Shown one piece after another: positions 46,820 through 57,534 of a DNA stretch of 64,000 nucleotides (the first letter of the stretch is position 1; every line of letters starts with the position of its first letter). The translations under genes and the position numbers were made by a program. Source of the stretch: Pleurodeles waltl (taxonomy: Eukaryota > Chordata > Amphibia > Caudata > Salamandridae); NCBI RefSeq assembly GCF_031143425.1, contig NC_090442.1, forward strand, positions 423,229,776 through 423,293,775, in the 5' to 3' direction. The notes beneath the pieces are model-generated. The model did not search any database, had not been told where the DNA came from, and saw nothing but the letters and a program-made list of their open reading frames with translations.

Positions 46820-47075
46820 TTGAAGCATGCACCTAGTTTGGAAGGCCACTGCACTTCATAGCAGTATTGGTCACCAGGATGACTTGAAAGGGGTTATGCC
46901 AGTGTGGCTCCACACACGGCTTCCTTACGTGTTTCTTCACCAGGACCCAGAACCTCGGACTAACGCCATGGCACTGTTGTTAGCTTGGAAGGGGAGTTAC
47001 CGCTTCAACCCTATGAGAGACAGAACGTAATGTGAAACATTTCAGAGTAAGCTTCTTTGACCCTTGCCATGTTTA
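46820..47075 (-). pseudogene. pol: integrase C-terminus of the second ERV
   Basis: The minus-strand sequence reads FWVLVKKHVRKPCVEPHWHNP and then FQVILVTNTAMKC, the retroviral integrase C-terminal pattern. It is preceded by a VSHRVEAVTPLPS stretch matching the larger ERV. Nothing upstream of about 47075 looks retroviral, so the copy is 5' truncated. The 600-bp stretch between this and the env signal region (46200-46820) is Pro/Ser-rich and decayed. Confidence 0.7.
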
Positions 47076-48050
47076 AAATATATTCCCTGGTGCTATTATA
47101 AATAATCAAACCTAAGGAATTGTTGCCACATATGTTAGTTTGTTTGAAGGGGAATGCAACACTTACAATACAGTTCCTTCAGACTTTCATTGGTGTGACA
47201 CATGCAGATTGATAACGTTCCCGCAGATTTTTCCCCACTGCTTGGTGAAGCAACATCAAGAAGCTGAATGACAGCCTTATAAACCACTGTTTATCTCCCT
47301 TCTTCTGCCGGAATCTCTGATGTCTTTAATTAGTCATCCCTATAGACAGCTATAGCTGTTTGCTGTCAAACCGATCTATTTTACCCAGAAGATACTTAAT
47401 GTGAGTTGTCTGCCTGCCCCTTGCTCATGATTCAATGACTTTCCTCTTTATTCTTTTATATGTCTTGCCCAAGGAGCTGTTCAATCTCACCATGTTTTAA
47501 TTAAATCAGCTGTACCATGCCACAATGTCGAAATCTTGTACCCTCAGACCCCTTGTACTCTGACCATTGCCTGTCAGTGCATCAGCTAACAACCTCTTTA
47601 AATTGATTGTAGCCCATTACATAATGGCTGTTTGTGCATGTGAGGCTATCTTTGAATTATTTGTCTCTTATGTAAGCACAGGCAAAGTGGCAATCATGGA
47701 GTAATTTTTGTGAGTACATAAGAAAAACCTTTGGAAAACAGTCAGTGTGCATGCGTGCACATGAATGGCAGGCATCTTGGAATGTTTTTTACCAACAAAA
47801 AAAAGTTAATTCCAAAATGGCTGATGTCCGTGTGTGTACAAAACACAGCAGTCATTTGGGGAAAAACAATTATTGGCAAAGAAAATAGGTGTCATGCGTG
47901 AGATTTATTCATTTGACAAATGTTTTTAAATTATAAATAGAAAAGCACTCTTCTTTCAAATCCTTTCTTGCTGGATGAGAATAATCTACAAATGATGGCT
48001 GCCCTGTGTCATAAGTAATGATACTTTGTGCAAGCCGTTAGTTGTTCCAA
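47076..48050. other. unassigned AT-rich region
   Basis: No coding signature or clear repeat structure on either strand. The sequence from about 48050 belongs to the 3' UTR of the minus-strand LINE described next. Confidence 0.45.
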
Positions 48051-48756
48051 ATGTATTTTTATGCTTCATGCCCTTGTTACCTTTTTTTTTACACAAATCT
48101 TTTAATTGGCAGTCCAATAAAAACATATACAAACTCAAACTGTGCACTGTTAATTTCTTTGACACTGGAACTGTGGCAGTTTAAAATCTTTCCGTTCCTC
48201 CCCCCTTCCTCCCAACACAGCTAACAGCAATAAATGACCTCAGTTCCTCCAAATTGAAGGGTGTGAGGACATCACGTTAGCTTTGTAGCTATTCTAATGT
48301 CCCCATACGTTTTCCCACTTTTGGGGGCATCCCCAGCCTTCATATACTTTCCTCTCTTCCAACATACACCAGTCCATATCTTGTTTCCAGTCCTCAAGCT
48401 GTGATGCCAGTTCCGCACCCCACAATCTTGCAACATTCTGTTTAGCTACAGTTAACCCCAGGGTTATCCACATATGCTTCAGACGGTGCAAATCTGTTTC
48501 ATCTCAGACATTTTGGAGACACTACTTTGCTGAGGCAGTAAGGAACCCCCCACATACACATCAATCATATATTCCACCACATCCACCCAGAAGCTTTGTA
48601 CCACTGGACAGTCCCAAACAGTATGATAAAAAGTACCAGTGTGTCCACAACCTCACCAGCACTTTTCATTCAATTCTCTACCTGCCTTAACCAGTGTGGT
48701 CTAAGCGTAGTAGGAGCAGTGAAGAATCTTTAATTGAACTAGGCGGAAACCCGCCT
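48050..48756 (-). mobile_element. 3' end of an L1/Tx1 LINE (ORF2 C-terminus and UTR)
   Basis: On the minus strand, around 48660-48580, the sequence reads CGHTGTFYHTVWDCPVVQSFW. This is the Cys/His motif and following region at the end of L1/Tx1 ORF2, with the Cys that the copy at 30229 lacks. It continues with WKQDMDWCMLEERKVYEG near 48380 and a stop near 48293, then an A-rich 3' UTR. The upstream part is cut at 48756 by Gypsy LTR sequence. Confidence 0.75.
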
Positions 48757-48878
48757 GCTAGAAATGTGGTCTTTAGTTGGCAGTCAGTTTACACCCTATC
48801 CAAGTAGGGCCCCTCACTCTAGTCAGGCTAAGGGAGTCACACTCCTAACATAACCCCTGCTCACCCCCTTGGTAGCTC
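48757..48878 (-). repeat. inverted fragment of a Gypsy LTR 3' end
   Basis: Read inverted, this 122-bp piece matches the last part of the adjacent plus-strand LTR (about 50398-50514): the CTTGGTAGC box, the CACTCTAGTC box, the CTATCCAAGTAGGG box and the terminal AATTTCTAACA-like end (TGCTAGAAAT here). It therefore faces the plus-strand LTR head to head, and the inverted repeat arms are about 1.5 kb apart. Confidence 0.85.
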
Positions 48879-50514
48879 GTCCTAACAGTGAAATACTTCC
48901 AAATTCGGTTTTCACTGTTGCAAGGCCTATCTCTCTCATAGGTTAACATGGGGGCTACCATTACATATCCTTAAATTGTAGTTCCCCTTTGAGAGCAGAT
49001 AGAAATATGGAGTTTGTGGTCTCTGAACTCACAATTTAAAAACACAACTTTAGGGAAGTTGGTTTTTAGAATTGTTAGTTTGAAAATGCCACTTTCAAAA
49101 AGTGCACATTTTCTTGCTTATACCTTTCTGTGACTATGCCTGTTTGGATTTCCTGTCTGGGTCTGACAGTTGGGCTGTTTGTGAATCTAGTCTAGACAGT
49201 GACACAAAGGGATCCTGCATATCCTGATGAGCCATCTGGGCTAGAGTGGAGGAAGGAGAGGTCACTTACACCAATGCAGTCTCTAACCTCCTGATGTGTG
49301 TCTGAGACCTGGCCTGGGCAAGGCAGGATCATGTGAACAACAGAGAATTTCCTCTGAAGTTTGCCTACTTCAAAGGCAGAAAGGGGTATAAGTAGTGGAC
49401 CCAAAACCCCATACTTTAGATCACTTCTGGATTCAAGAGGAACCTCTGTCAAGGTGAAGAGCTGAAGGGCTGAGGAGAAGTGCTGCCCCTGCCTGGGACT
49501 TTGCTTTGTTGGGCTATCCTGCAGGTGCTGCTTCTGCCTGCAAAAGGGGACAAAGACTGGACTTTGTTGTGCATTCCTACTTGAGAAGAATCTCCAAGGG
49601 CTTGGACTGAGCTTGTCTTCTGTTTTGAAGTCTCAGGGGCATCAAAGACTTCCTCTGCCAGCACCTGGACTCTCTGCTGAGACTCCTGCCCTGCCAAGTG
49701 GTGCCCCATCCAGTTCCTGGGCCCTTCAAAGGTGAAGTTGGCAGAACAAGGACTGAAATCCATGCACAGAACACCATGCTGGGAAATTTTCTATGCACCG
49801 CTTGCAACACAGCTGGGAGATCGATGCATCGCAGATGGAGAAATGACGCAATACCCTCTTGCGGCTGCTGATAATGACACAAACCCCCATGCAGCATGGT
49901 TTTCTAACACCGTGCAACTGAATTTCTCATGCGTTGTCACTGGGCTTCAAAATCATTGTGAACCTGCTCGGATCCAAGGTGCCCTGTCTGGAAATCAACG
50001 CATCGCTCTCTTGCGAGGGAGAAAAAGGATACATCACTTACCCGACCTGAGAAGAAATTATGCCTGGCCTCACTTGCGAGCAAGGAATCAACACATCGCT
50101 GACTTTTCCGACAGACGTTCGCTCGTGCGGCTTTATTTTTTACGCAAACCAGGTACTTTGATTAAAATCAACGTTCCCATTGTTTTCTATGTATGAGACT
50201 TTTATTCTTTTGAAAATTCATATTCTGACTTGTGTATGTTGGATTTTTGTCATTTTGGTCTTGTTTGATCCAGACAAAATATGGCCCATTTTTCTAAACT
50301 GGTGTGGTGTCCATTTTGTAGCATTTTCACTGTATTACTGTGGGTGTAGGTATAAATACTATACACATCGAATTTTGAGAGAAGCCTGACTGTTTGTGCC
50401 AAGCTACCAAGAGGGTGAGCAGAGGTTATCTTAAGTGTGTACCCTGACTAGAGTGAGGGTCCCTACTTGGATAGAGTGCAAACTGACTGCCAACCAGAGA
50501 CCCAATTTCTAACA
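48879..50514 (+). repeat. 5'-truncated LTR of Gmr1-like Gypsy element B
   Basis: It begins mid-LTR with TCCTAACAGTGAAATAC (the counterpart in the solo LTR is near 18550) and ends TTTCTAACA at 50514. It has the GGGGTATAAGTAG TATA region (about 49383-49395), then the transcribed leader with repeated GACGCA-type words. It is followed by a primer-binding region and gag. The missing first about 500 bp end exactly at the inverted LTR fragment. Confidence 0.88.
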
Positions 50515-50536
50515 TTGGGGGCAGCGGCGGGATTGG
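50515..50536 (+). promoter_or_regulatory. primer-binding-site region of Gypsy element B
   Basis: TTGGGGGCAGCGGCGGGATT follows the LTR end. The second element has TTGGTGATCAGTGGTGGGAT at the same place (57374-57393). Position and TGG start fit a tRNA primer site. The tRNA was not identified. Confidence 0.5.
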
Positions 50537-50748
50537 ACTTGTATTTGTACTTGACATACAGTGATTAAGTGTACACTACTGTTTTCAGTGCAGACCATTA
50601 CGTGACCACATACTACTTGTTTTTGGTGTTTTTGCTTTTTCTCTTTTTGGACTTTTTCTGCTTCCATTTTTTCTGGTGATTTTTGAAGTTCTTTTGGGAA
50701 CTCTCTGTCCTTTTTGGAACTTTGTATCTTTGAGTGAACCTTACCAAC

Positions 50749-52230
50749 ATGTCTCAATCGGGGGGTGCACCAGCTGTGTCTACAAAGGCTGTTTTTGAGT
50801 TGGAGAAACTGGAGGAGTACACAGTGGCTCAACTTAAGCAATTTTGTAAGGATCTTTCCTTCCCATTCAAGAGCACCGCTAGGAAGGAGGAGCTCCAAAT
50901 GCATTGAGGGCCTGGGTGGCATCCAAAGAGGCTGGGGGAAACACAGACGATGAGGATGAGGGTGAGGAGGTACAGAGTGTTCACAATGTGGTAGTGGGTA
51001 TGCCTGTTTTGCCTGTTTTGCCTCAGGGGAGGTTCTCCAGGGTAGGTCGCAGTGTGTCATCCAAGGGTCTGACTCCTGAGGAGTTGCAGGACAGACAGGC
51101 AGAGAGGATGCACCAGTTGCAATTAGAGAAGCTTTAAATGGAGATGGAAGAGAGAAGGTTGGCCATAGAGGAGAAAAAGATGCTATTTGCTCATGAGCTC
51201 AGTTTAAGGGAGGTGGATCAGAGGATCCAGTCTAGCAGAGATGGTGGCAGCAGTACCTCAGTGCAGCCTAAGAAGAGGGTACACATTCCAAAGGAATTAG
51301 TAAAGGATTACAGGAGGGAGGATGACATCTCTCTGTGGTTTAAGGGGTATGAGTCAGCTCTCCACATAAACATGGTCCTTGAAGCACATTGGGGGGTGGG
51401 TCTGTGGAAGCACTTTGTGGTAGAGGGGAGGGACACTCTGACATCCTTAGAGGATCCTCAGGGATGCAGCTACTCTATCATGAAGAATGCCCTACTCACA
51501 AGATATGGTCCCACCCCTGAGCAGTACAAGGAAATGTTTAGGTCCTATAAGAAGAAGGATTCCCAAACTTGGTTGGAGTGTGTAGACTCTTTTTGCAGGT
51601 CACTGGATGGTTGGGTGAAGGGCAGTAAGGTGACAACATTTGAGGGGCTATACAATTTGATTGCTTAAGAGCATTTGTATAGTCTTTGTTTTCCAGAGCT
51701 GCACCAACACCTGATTGACAGCAAGCTGACTGGCCCCAGAAAGCTTGCGCAGGAAGCGGAAAAGTGGGAGAGCACCAAGTTCCAGTAGAGGTATAGGGAA
51801 GACCATGCCAAGGTTGGGCAGGGTCACCATCAGAAGAAGTGGGGGAGGGTAAATACGGGGAGTTTTCTAAAGGCCCCCAACCTAGTTCCCAGGGTAAAGA
51901 TTCCCAGCCCCAAGTAGAAAAACAACCATTGGTTTCTGCAGGGAAACCTGCAGAGAATGGTCCCCGCAAGTGCTTTGCATGTGATCAGGTGGGTCACATG
52001 AGGGGGGATCCCAAATGTCCCAAGGGGACACAGGCACCCACTGGTGCTCAGTCACAGGGTTTATCCAGTGTAGCTCTTAGGGAGGAGTTGGTTCGAGGTG
52101 AGTGGGAGCCAGCTGAGATCACCCTTGTCTCACTAGGGGACAGTGAGATGGTCCAGAGGACCCTCATGCCTGAGAACACTAAGAAATACAGGCAGTGGGT
52201 GACATCAATGGACAGAGGGGGTAGGCTCTG
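50749..52230 (+). pseudogene. gag: Gypsy element B gag with SAP-like and SCAN-like regions
   Basis: ATG 50749 opens a frame whose residues 17-50 (FELEKLEEYTVAQLKQFCKD, then RKEEL) resemble a SAP nucleic-acid-binding helix pair. A frame change near 50908 leads into a Glu-rich helical segment (51060-51240). The capsid-like core (51290-51660) runs LWFKGYESAL, YGPTPEQYKEMFRSY and FEGLYNLIA, the pattern from which vertebrate SCAN domains arose. It continues past a TAA at 51666 as ELHQHLIDSKLTGPRKLAQEA. A zinc knuckle CFACDQVGHMRGDPKC (51973-52020) has spacing CX2CX4HX6C. Stops and frame changes make it dead. Confidence 0.82.
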
Positions 52231-52440
52231 AGAGACACAGGAGCAAATGTGACTACAGTAAGGTCACCTGGTGTCTGAAGAGCAGGTACTTCACCAAGTA
52301 GTTGCAGCAGACAACTCAGAGCGCCTGTGTAGAGTGGCACATGTACCCTTTGAGTGGTGGGGGTCTCAGGTTCATTAAGGGTAGCTGTGAGTCCAACCAT
52401 GCCTGTAGATTGTCTGCTTGGCAATGTCCTGGAGGATTCC
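52180..52440 (+). pseudogene. Gypsy element B protease remnant
   Basis: RDTGANVTTV is encoded at 52231-52260, with DTGA at 52234-52245, the active site of retropepsins. It follows RQWVTS, the same phrase that precedes DTGAS in the second element (58997-59055). Downstream, a VDCLLGN-like strand (about 52405-52430) matches as well. Frame changes on both sides disrupt it. Confidence 0.7.
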
Positions 52441-52779
52441 CCTTGAAAGGAGTTGGAACACAGGTCTCACTTTGAGATGTTGGGTTTGTCTGGGTTGGTG
52501 TGTGTCCACGCAGTCAATGGTAGCCCGTCAGGGTGATCAGGAGACCCTGGAGCTTGAAAGAGTGGCCCAGTTGTCTGCCAGAAGGAGGGAGGGCAAGGGG
52601 CATGGAAAACCAGCCCCAGAAATTCCCACGGTCAGGGAGGAGGCTGAACCTGAGGGGGATGCCCCAAAGCCTACAGGGAAGCAGGTGGCTGAGCTGGGGG
52701 AGGTGCCTGCGCTGACTCAGTGGCAGCAGGAAGGGGGATCCCTCCTATATAGCGAGCCTAAGGTTGCTGAGCTGGGGGC

Positions 52780-53853
52780 AGCCCATGTGCTGGTGGTACC
52801 CCAGTGCTTCAGAGCCTTCCTACTGGGTCTGCCTCATGATGTGCTTTAGGTGGGATATTTGGGCCAGGACAAGACCTTTGAGAGGCTTGTCACCCACTTT
52901 TACTGGCCCCAAATGTGCATGCACTCTGATGCGTATTGTAGGTCTTGCCAAACTTGTCAAGCAAGTGGCACGAGTGGGGTGAAATGTAAGGCTCCCCTCC
53001 AACCTTTTCCTGTTGTCGGCATCCCCTTTGAAAGGGTGGGTATTGACATTGTGGGGCCTCTGGATACCAAGACAGCAATGAACAACAGGTTTATCCTGGT
53101 CTTGGTGGACCATGCCATCCGGTACCCAGAAGCTGTACCTCTGAGGTCAATCTCAGCCTCTGTGGCGGGCCGGGCATTGATGGGGTTTTTTACTCGCATG
53201 GGGTTACCCACGGAGGTGGTATCTGATAGGGGAACCAACTTCAACTTATATGAAGTCTCTGTGGAAGGAGTGTGGGATGACATATAAGTTCACCACTCCT
53301 CACCACCCCCTAAGTAACCGTCTGGTTGAGAGATTCAACCACACCTTGAAGGGCAGGATCATGGGCCTGTCAGAGCCCTTGAGGCATAAGTGGGACGTCC
53401 TCCTGCTATGCCTTCTGTTTGCCTACAGGGAGGTGCCTCAAAAGGGCCTTGGATTTAGCCCTTTTGAGTTACTGTATGGTCACCCTGTCAGGTAGTCTGA
53501 TTAGGGAAGGCTTGGAGAAAGCCGCCAGTAAGCTCCCCCAGGATGTATTCAGTTACATGCTGGCTTTTAGCAACTAGACATCCCGCTTCAGGAAGTTCGC
53601 TAAAGAGAACCTGGAAGCAAGCCAGGAAGATATGAAGAGGTGGTATGACCAGAATGCCACTCTGGTTGAGTTTCAGCCTGGTGAGAAAGTGTGGATGATG
53701 GCCTCAGTGGAGCCTAGGGCTCTCCAGGATAAGTGGACTGGGCCATTTGAGATAGTGGATCGCAAGAGTGATGTCACCTATCTGGTGAACTTGCGGACTC
53801 CCATGAACCCCTTGAGGATCCTACATATGAATCGCCTCGGGGCCTCATTTTGA
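52780..53853 (+). pseudogene. Gypsy element B integrase, upstream of RT
   Basis: The zinc-binding region has THFYWPQM and CRSCQTC (52895-52960). The core follows: VGIDIVGPL with the first Asp (about 53038), VSDRGTNF with the second (about 53221) and LVERFNHTLKG with the Glu (about 53324). A GPF/Y module (KWTGPFEIVD, then TYLVNLRTP; about 53735-53800) ends the protein near 53853. A frame change near 53245 and a stop near 53494 interrupt it. The catalytic triad residues are readable. Placement before RT is opposite to ordinary Ty3/Gypsy and is the mark of Gmr1-like elements. Confidence 0.88.
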
Positions 53854-53863
53854 GAGGATAGAG

Positions 53864-55220
53864 GTGACAATATTCCTAGCAAAGGATGATGGGGTGGAGG
53901 AAGAGAGTGAGCCTCTTCCTGACCTCCTGTCTACTAAGGAAAAAGATGGGCCCGTGGAGGGTGTGAACCTCTCCCCCTCACTGACCCCAGTGCAACAGAG
54001 GAACTGTCACCAAGTGTTGGGGCAGTTTGCCTCCCTATTTTCCTTGATCCCAGGTGTCACTCATCTGTGTACATATGATGTGGACAATGGGCACAGTCCT
54101 TCGGTGAAACATAGGGTTTACAGAGTGACTGACAAGGTTAGGGCAAACATCAAGGATGAGGTGTCCAAGATGTTAGCATTAGGTGTTATTGAGTTTTCCA
54201 GTAGCCTTTGGGCCAGCCCTGTGGTCTTGGTCCCAAAAGCTGCTGCTCCTGGTGCCACTCCAGAACTCAGGTTCTGTGCAGACTACTGGGGACTCAAAGC
54301 GGTCACTAAGACTGGTGCGCACCCCATCCCCTTAGATGATGAGCTCAGTGACCGGTTAGGGGCTGCCAAATATATAAGTACATTTGATCTGACTTCTGGA
54401 TATTGGCAGATTGCTCTGACTGAGGGGGCTAAGGAGTGGTCTGCATTTTCTACCCCAGATGGGCACTACCAGTTTAAGGTGTTTTGGGATGAAGAATGCT
54501 CCTGCCACATTTCAGAGGCTGGTTAAACAGGTGTTGGCTGGACTGGATGATTTCAGTGCAGCCTACCTGGATGACATTGATGTGTTCATCTCCACTTGGG
54601 TGGAACACTTGCAGCACCTCTGCAAAGTGTTGGAGGCCCTGCAGAAGGCAGGCCTCACTATTAAGACAAGCAAGTGCCAAATAGGCCAGGGTTCTGTGGT
54701 GTACTTGGGACACCAGGTGGGGAATGGCCAGGTGGCACCCCAACAACCCAAGACCAACACTATTCTGGCTTGGGAGCCTCCAAAGACCCAGACTGAGGTG
54801 AGCGCCTCTTGGGGTCTCAAAGTCTACTATAGGAAGTTTTTCAAGCGGTATGGCACCATTGTTGCCCCCTTGACTAAGTTAACTTCTAAGAAGCATCCAA
54901 ATAAGGTGATCTGTACTGAGTCTTGACAGACAGCTTTTGATGCCCTAAAGGAAGCCATTTGCATGGCACCCGTGCTGAAGGCACCTGACTACGCCAAGGA
55001 ATTTGTCGGGGAGACTGGTGCTTCAGAGCATGGTGTAGGAACAATGTTGTCACAGCTAAATGAAGAGGGCCTAGATCGACTTGTAGCCTTCATTAGTAGG
55101 AGGTTACTTCCCAGGGAACGTGGGTGGAGTGCAATTGAGCGGAAGCTTTTGCATTTGTCTGGGTGCTGAAGAAGCTAAGACTCTACTTATTGGGACCCCT
55201 CAGATGGTTAATGTAGTTGA
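53864..55220 (+). pseudogene. Gypsy element B reverse transcriptase and start of RNase H
   Basis: The frame 53864-54526 holds the N-terminal linker and RT: VKHRVYRVTDKVRANI, ALGVIEFSSSLWASPVVLVPK, and a STFDLTSGYWQI box with the first Asp near 54385. After a frame change near 54470-54500 it continues with the YLDD active site (54564-54575), YLGHQVGNGQV and the thumb (YYRKFFKRYGTI). A TGA lies at 54924. RNase H begins at about 54930; its first catalytic Asp in the TDASE box reads Gly (ETGASEHGVG). The frame stops near AFVWVLKKLRLYLLG (about 55145-55190), so most of RNase H is deleted before the next LTR. Confidence 0.88.
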
Positions 55221-55224
55221 GGGG

Positions 55225-57373
55225 TGTTAGCCCGGACAGCCTTAGGGTGATCACCCTCAACCTTTTGCCTGCCTCCCTCCACTTTTTGACACTGTTTTGC
55301 TGGTTTTAGGACTCTGCACACTTTACCACTGCTAACCAGTGCTAAAGTGCATATGCTCTCTCCCTGAAATCATGGTGACATTGGCTCATACCAAATTGAC
55401 TTATTTAATTTATTTATAAGTTCCTAGTAAAAGTGCACTACATGTGCCCATGGCCTATAGATTAAATGCTACTAGTGGGCTTGCAGCACTGATGTGCTAC
55501 CCACATAAGTAGCTCCCTAACCATGTCTCAGGCCTGCCATTGCAAGGTCTGTGTGTGCAGTTTCACTGCCAGATCGACTTAGCATTTAAATGTACTTGCC
55601 AAGCCTTAAACTCCCCTTTTTCTACATATAAGTCACCCCTAAAGTAGGCCCTAGGTAACCCATAGGGCAGGGTGCTATGTAGGGCAAAGGCAGGACATGT
55701 ACCTGTGTAGTTTATATGTCCTGGTAGTGTAAAACTCCTAAGTTCTTTTTACACTGCTGTGAGGCCTGCTCCTTTCATAGGCCAACATTAGGGCTACCCT
55801 CATATACTGTTTGAGTGGTTGATTCTGATCTGAAAGGAGTAACAAGGTCATATTTAGTATGGCCAGATGGTAATACAATATCCTGCTGACTGTTGAAGTT
55901 GGATTTAATATTACTTGTTTAGATATGCCACTTTTAGAAAGTGAGCATTTCTCTTTCTACACTTAAATCCTTCTGTGCCTTACAGTCCACGTCTGGCTGG
56001 GTTAGTTGACAGCTCCCTTGTACATTTCACTCAGACAACCCCAAACACAGGATGCTCAGTCACACCGGCACACATCTGCATGCTGAAGGGGTCTTCCTCG
56101 GCTGGGAGGGTGGAGGGCCTGACACTTACATGTCAAAGGACAGTGGCCTGCCCTTACACAATGGACTGCCAAACCCCCTACTGGGACCCTGGCTGACAGG
56201 ATGGAATTGAAAAGGGACCTTGTGCACTTCTAAGCCACTCTTTGAAGTCTCCCCCACTTCAAAGGCACATTTACATATTTAAACAGGGCCCCTGAGCCTA
56301 CCAACTCAGACACCTCTGGACAAGATACCACTGGGGAAGAAACTCTGAACCAGAACCTGCAAGAGAAGCTGCCTGGCTGCCCAAAGGACTCACCTGACTG
56401 CTTTGCTGAAAATGACTGCTGCCTTGCTTTTGCCCTGCTGCCTCTAGCTCTGCTGAGAAGTGCTCTCCAAGGGCTTGGATTGAGCTTGCCTCCTGTTTTA
56501 TGAAGTCTCAGGGACAAAAAGACTTCATCTCTGCAAATAACTCCTTGTGTGACGAAAATCGACACACAGCCTGCCGGAATCGACGCACAGCCTGCATTGG
56601 GGTGAGAAAATCACTGCACGCCGAACTGGAACAACGCAGCCGGCTCCTCAAGTGGAGATCGATGCGGTGCCAGTGTTGTGATCGGAACTTCGACACAAGG
56701 CCCACTGGATCGACTCATAGCCAAGCCGGAATGATGCAGCCCAACTTCCTGCGGGAAGCATCGATGCAGCGCCTACTGTGCGACAGAAATTTCCCTGCAT
56801 CGCCCACTGGATCGACGCAGCCCCCCTGTGACTTTGTCCTGCATGCCCAGCATTTCTCCCCATCGTCCCTGGGGCATCCAAGTACCCCGCAACCCAAAGA
56901 GGATCCAAGTCTGCACACCAGAAATCTACGCAAGGCCCTTGCTGCGTGGAAAATATCGATGCATCAACTGTGTGCGCCCGGAGAAACCGATGCACACCTC
57001 CCAGTTTTCTACGCATCTCCTCTTCTGCTGTCTCATGTGGATAATTTAGACGCAAACCAGGTACTTTGTGCTTGCAAGAGACACTTATTGCTTTTAAGAA
57101 TCGTTTTGACCTTATTTTATCCAGATAAACATTCTATATTTTTCTAAACACTGTGTGGTGTATTTTTGTGGTGCTATACTGTGTTATTGCATGTTTTATT
57201 GCACACATACTTTACACATTGCTTTCTAAGTTAAGCCTGACTGCTCAGTGCCAAGCTACCAGAGGGTGGGCACAGGATGATTTGGATTGTATGTGACTTA
57301 CCCTGACTAGAGTGAGGGTCCTTGCTTAGACAGGGGGTAACCTGAGTGCCAACCAAAGACCTCATTTCTAACA
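55225..57373 (+). repeat. complete LTR of a Gmr1-like Gypsy element (B/C)
   Basis: It starts TGTTAGCCC after a purine run (TTGAGGGG, about 55217-55224) and ends TTTCTAACA at 57373, 2149 bp. It shares the order of boxes with 18054-20261 but is clearly another subfamily: GCTAACCAGTGCTAAAGTGC near the start, a CCAAGCTACCAGAGGG box and ACTAGAGTGAGGG near the end. The flanks GAGGG and TTGGT do not match, so it is not a simple independent insertion. It serves as 3' LTR for element B and 5' LTR for the gag that follows. Confidence 0.88.
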
Positions 57374-57395
57374 TTGGTGATCAGTGGTGGGATAG
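57374..57395 (+). promoter_or_regulatory. primer-binding-site region of Gypsy element C
   Basis: TTGGTGATCAGTGGTGGGAT directly follows the LTR end, parallel to 50515-50534. Role assigned by position only. Confidence 0.5.
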
Positions 57396-57534
57396 GACTT
57401 TTATTTGTGCAGTGACATACAATAGCTACGTGTACACTACCTACCCACAGGTGAAGGTCAACTTGATTTTTTATCTTTTTCTGCAATTTCATTTTCTGCC
57501 TGACATTTTTAACTTAATCCTCATTCAACATGTT

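Noticed and set aside
47461..47700. Possible tRNA-derived SINE in the AT-rich gap
   Set aside because: No A/B box pair or tailed structure could be established by eye.
50509..51060. Minus-strand frame of 183 codons over the gag start of Gypsy element B
   Set aside because: It is the complement of the gag leader and start. The plus strand has the SAP-like and later SCAN-like regions.
56500..57147. Plus-strand frame of 215 codons, Cys/His/Arg-rich, inside the LTR
   Set aside because: It lies within the LTR leader with repeated GACGCA words and has no counterpart frame in the other two LTRs.
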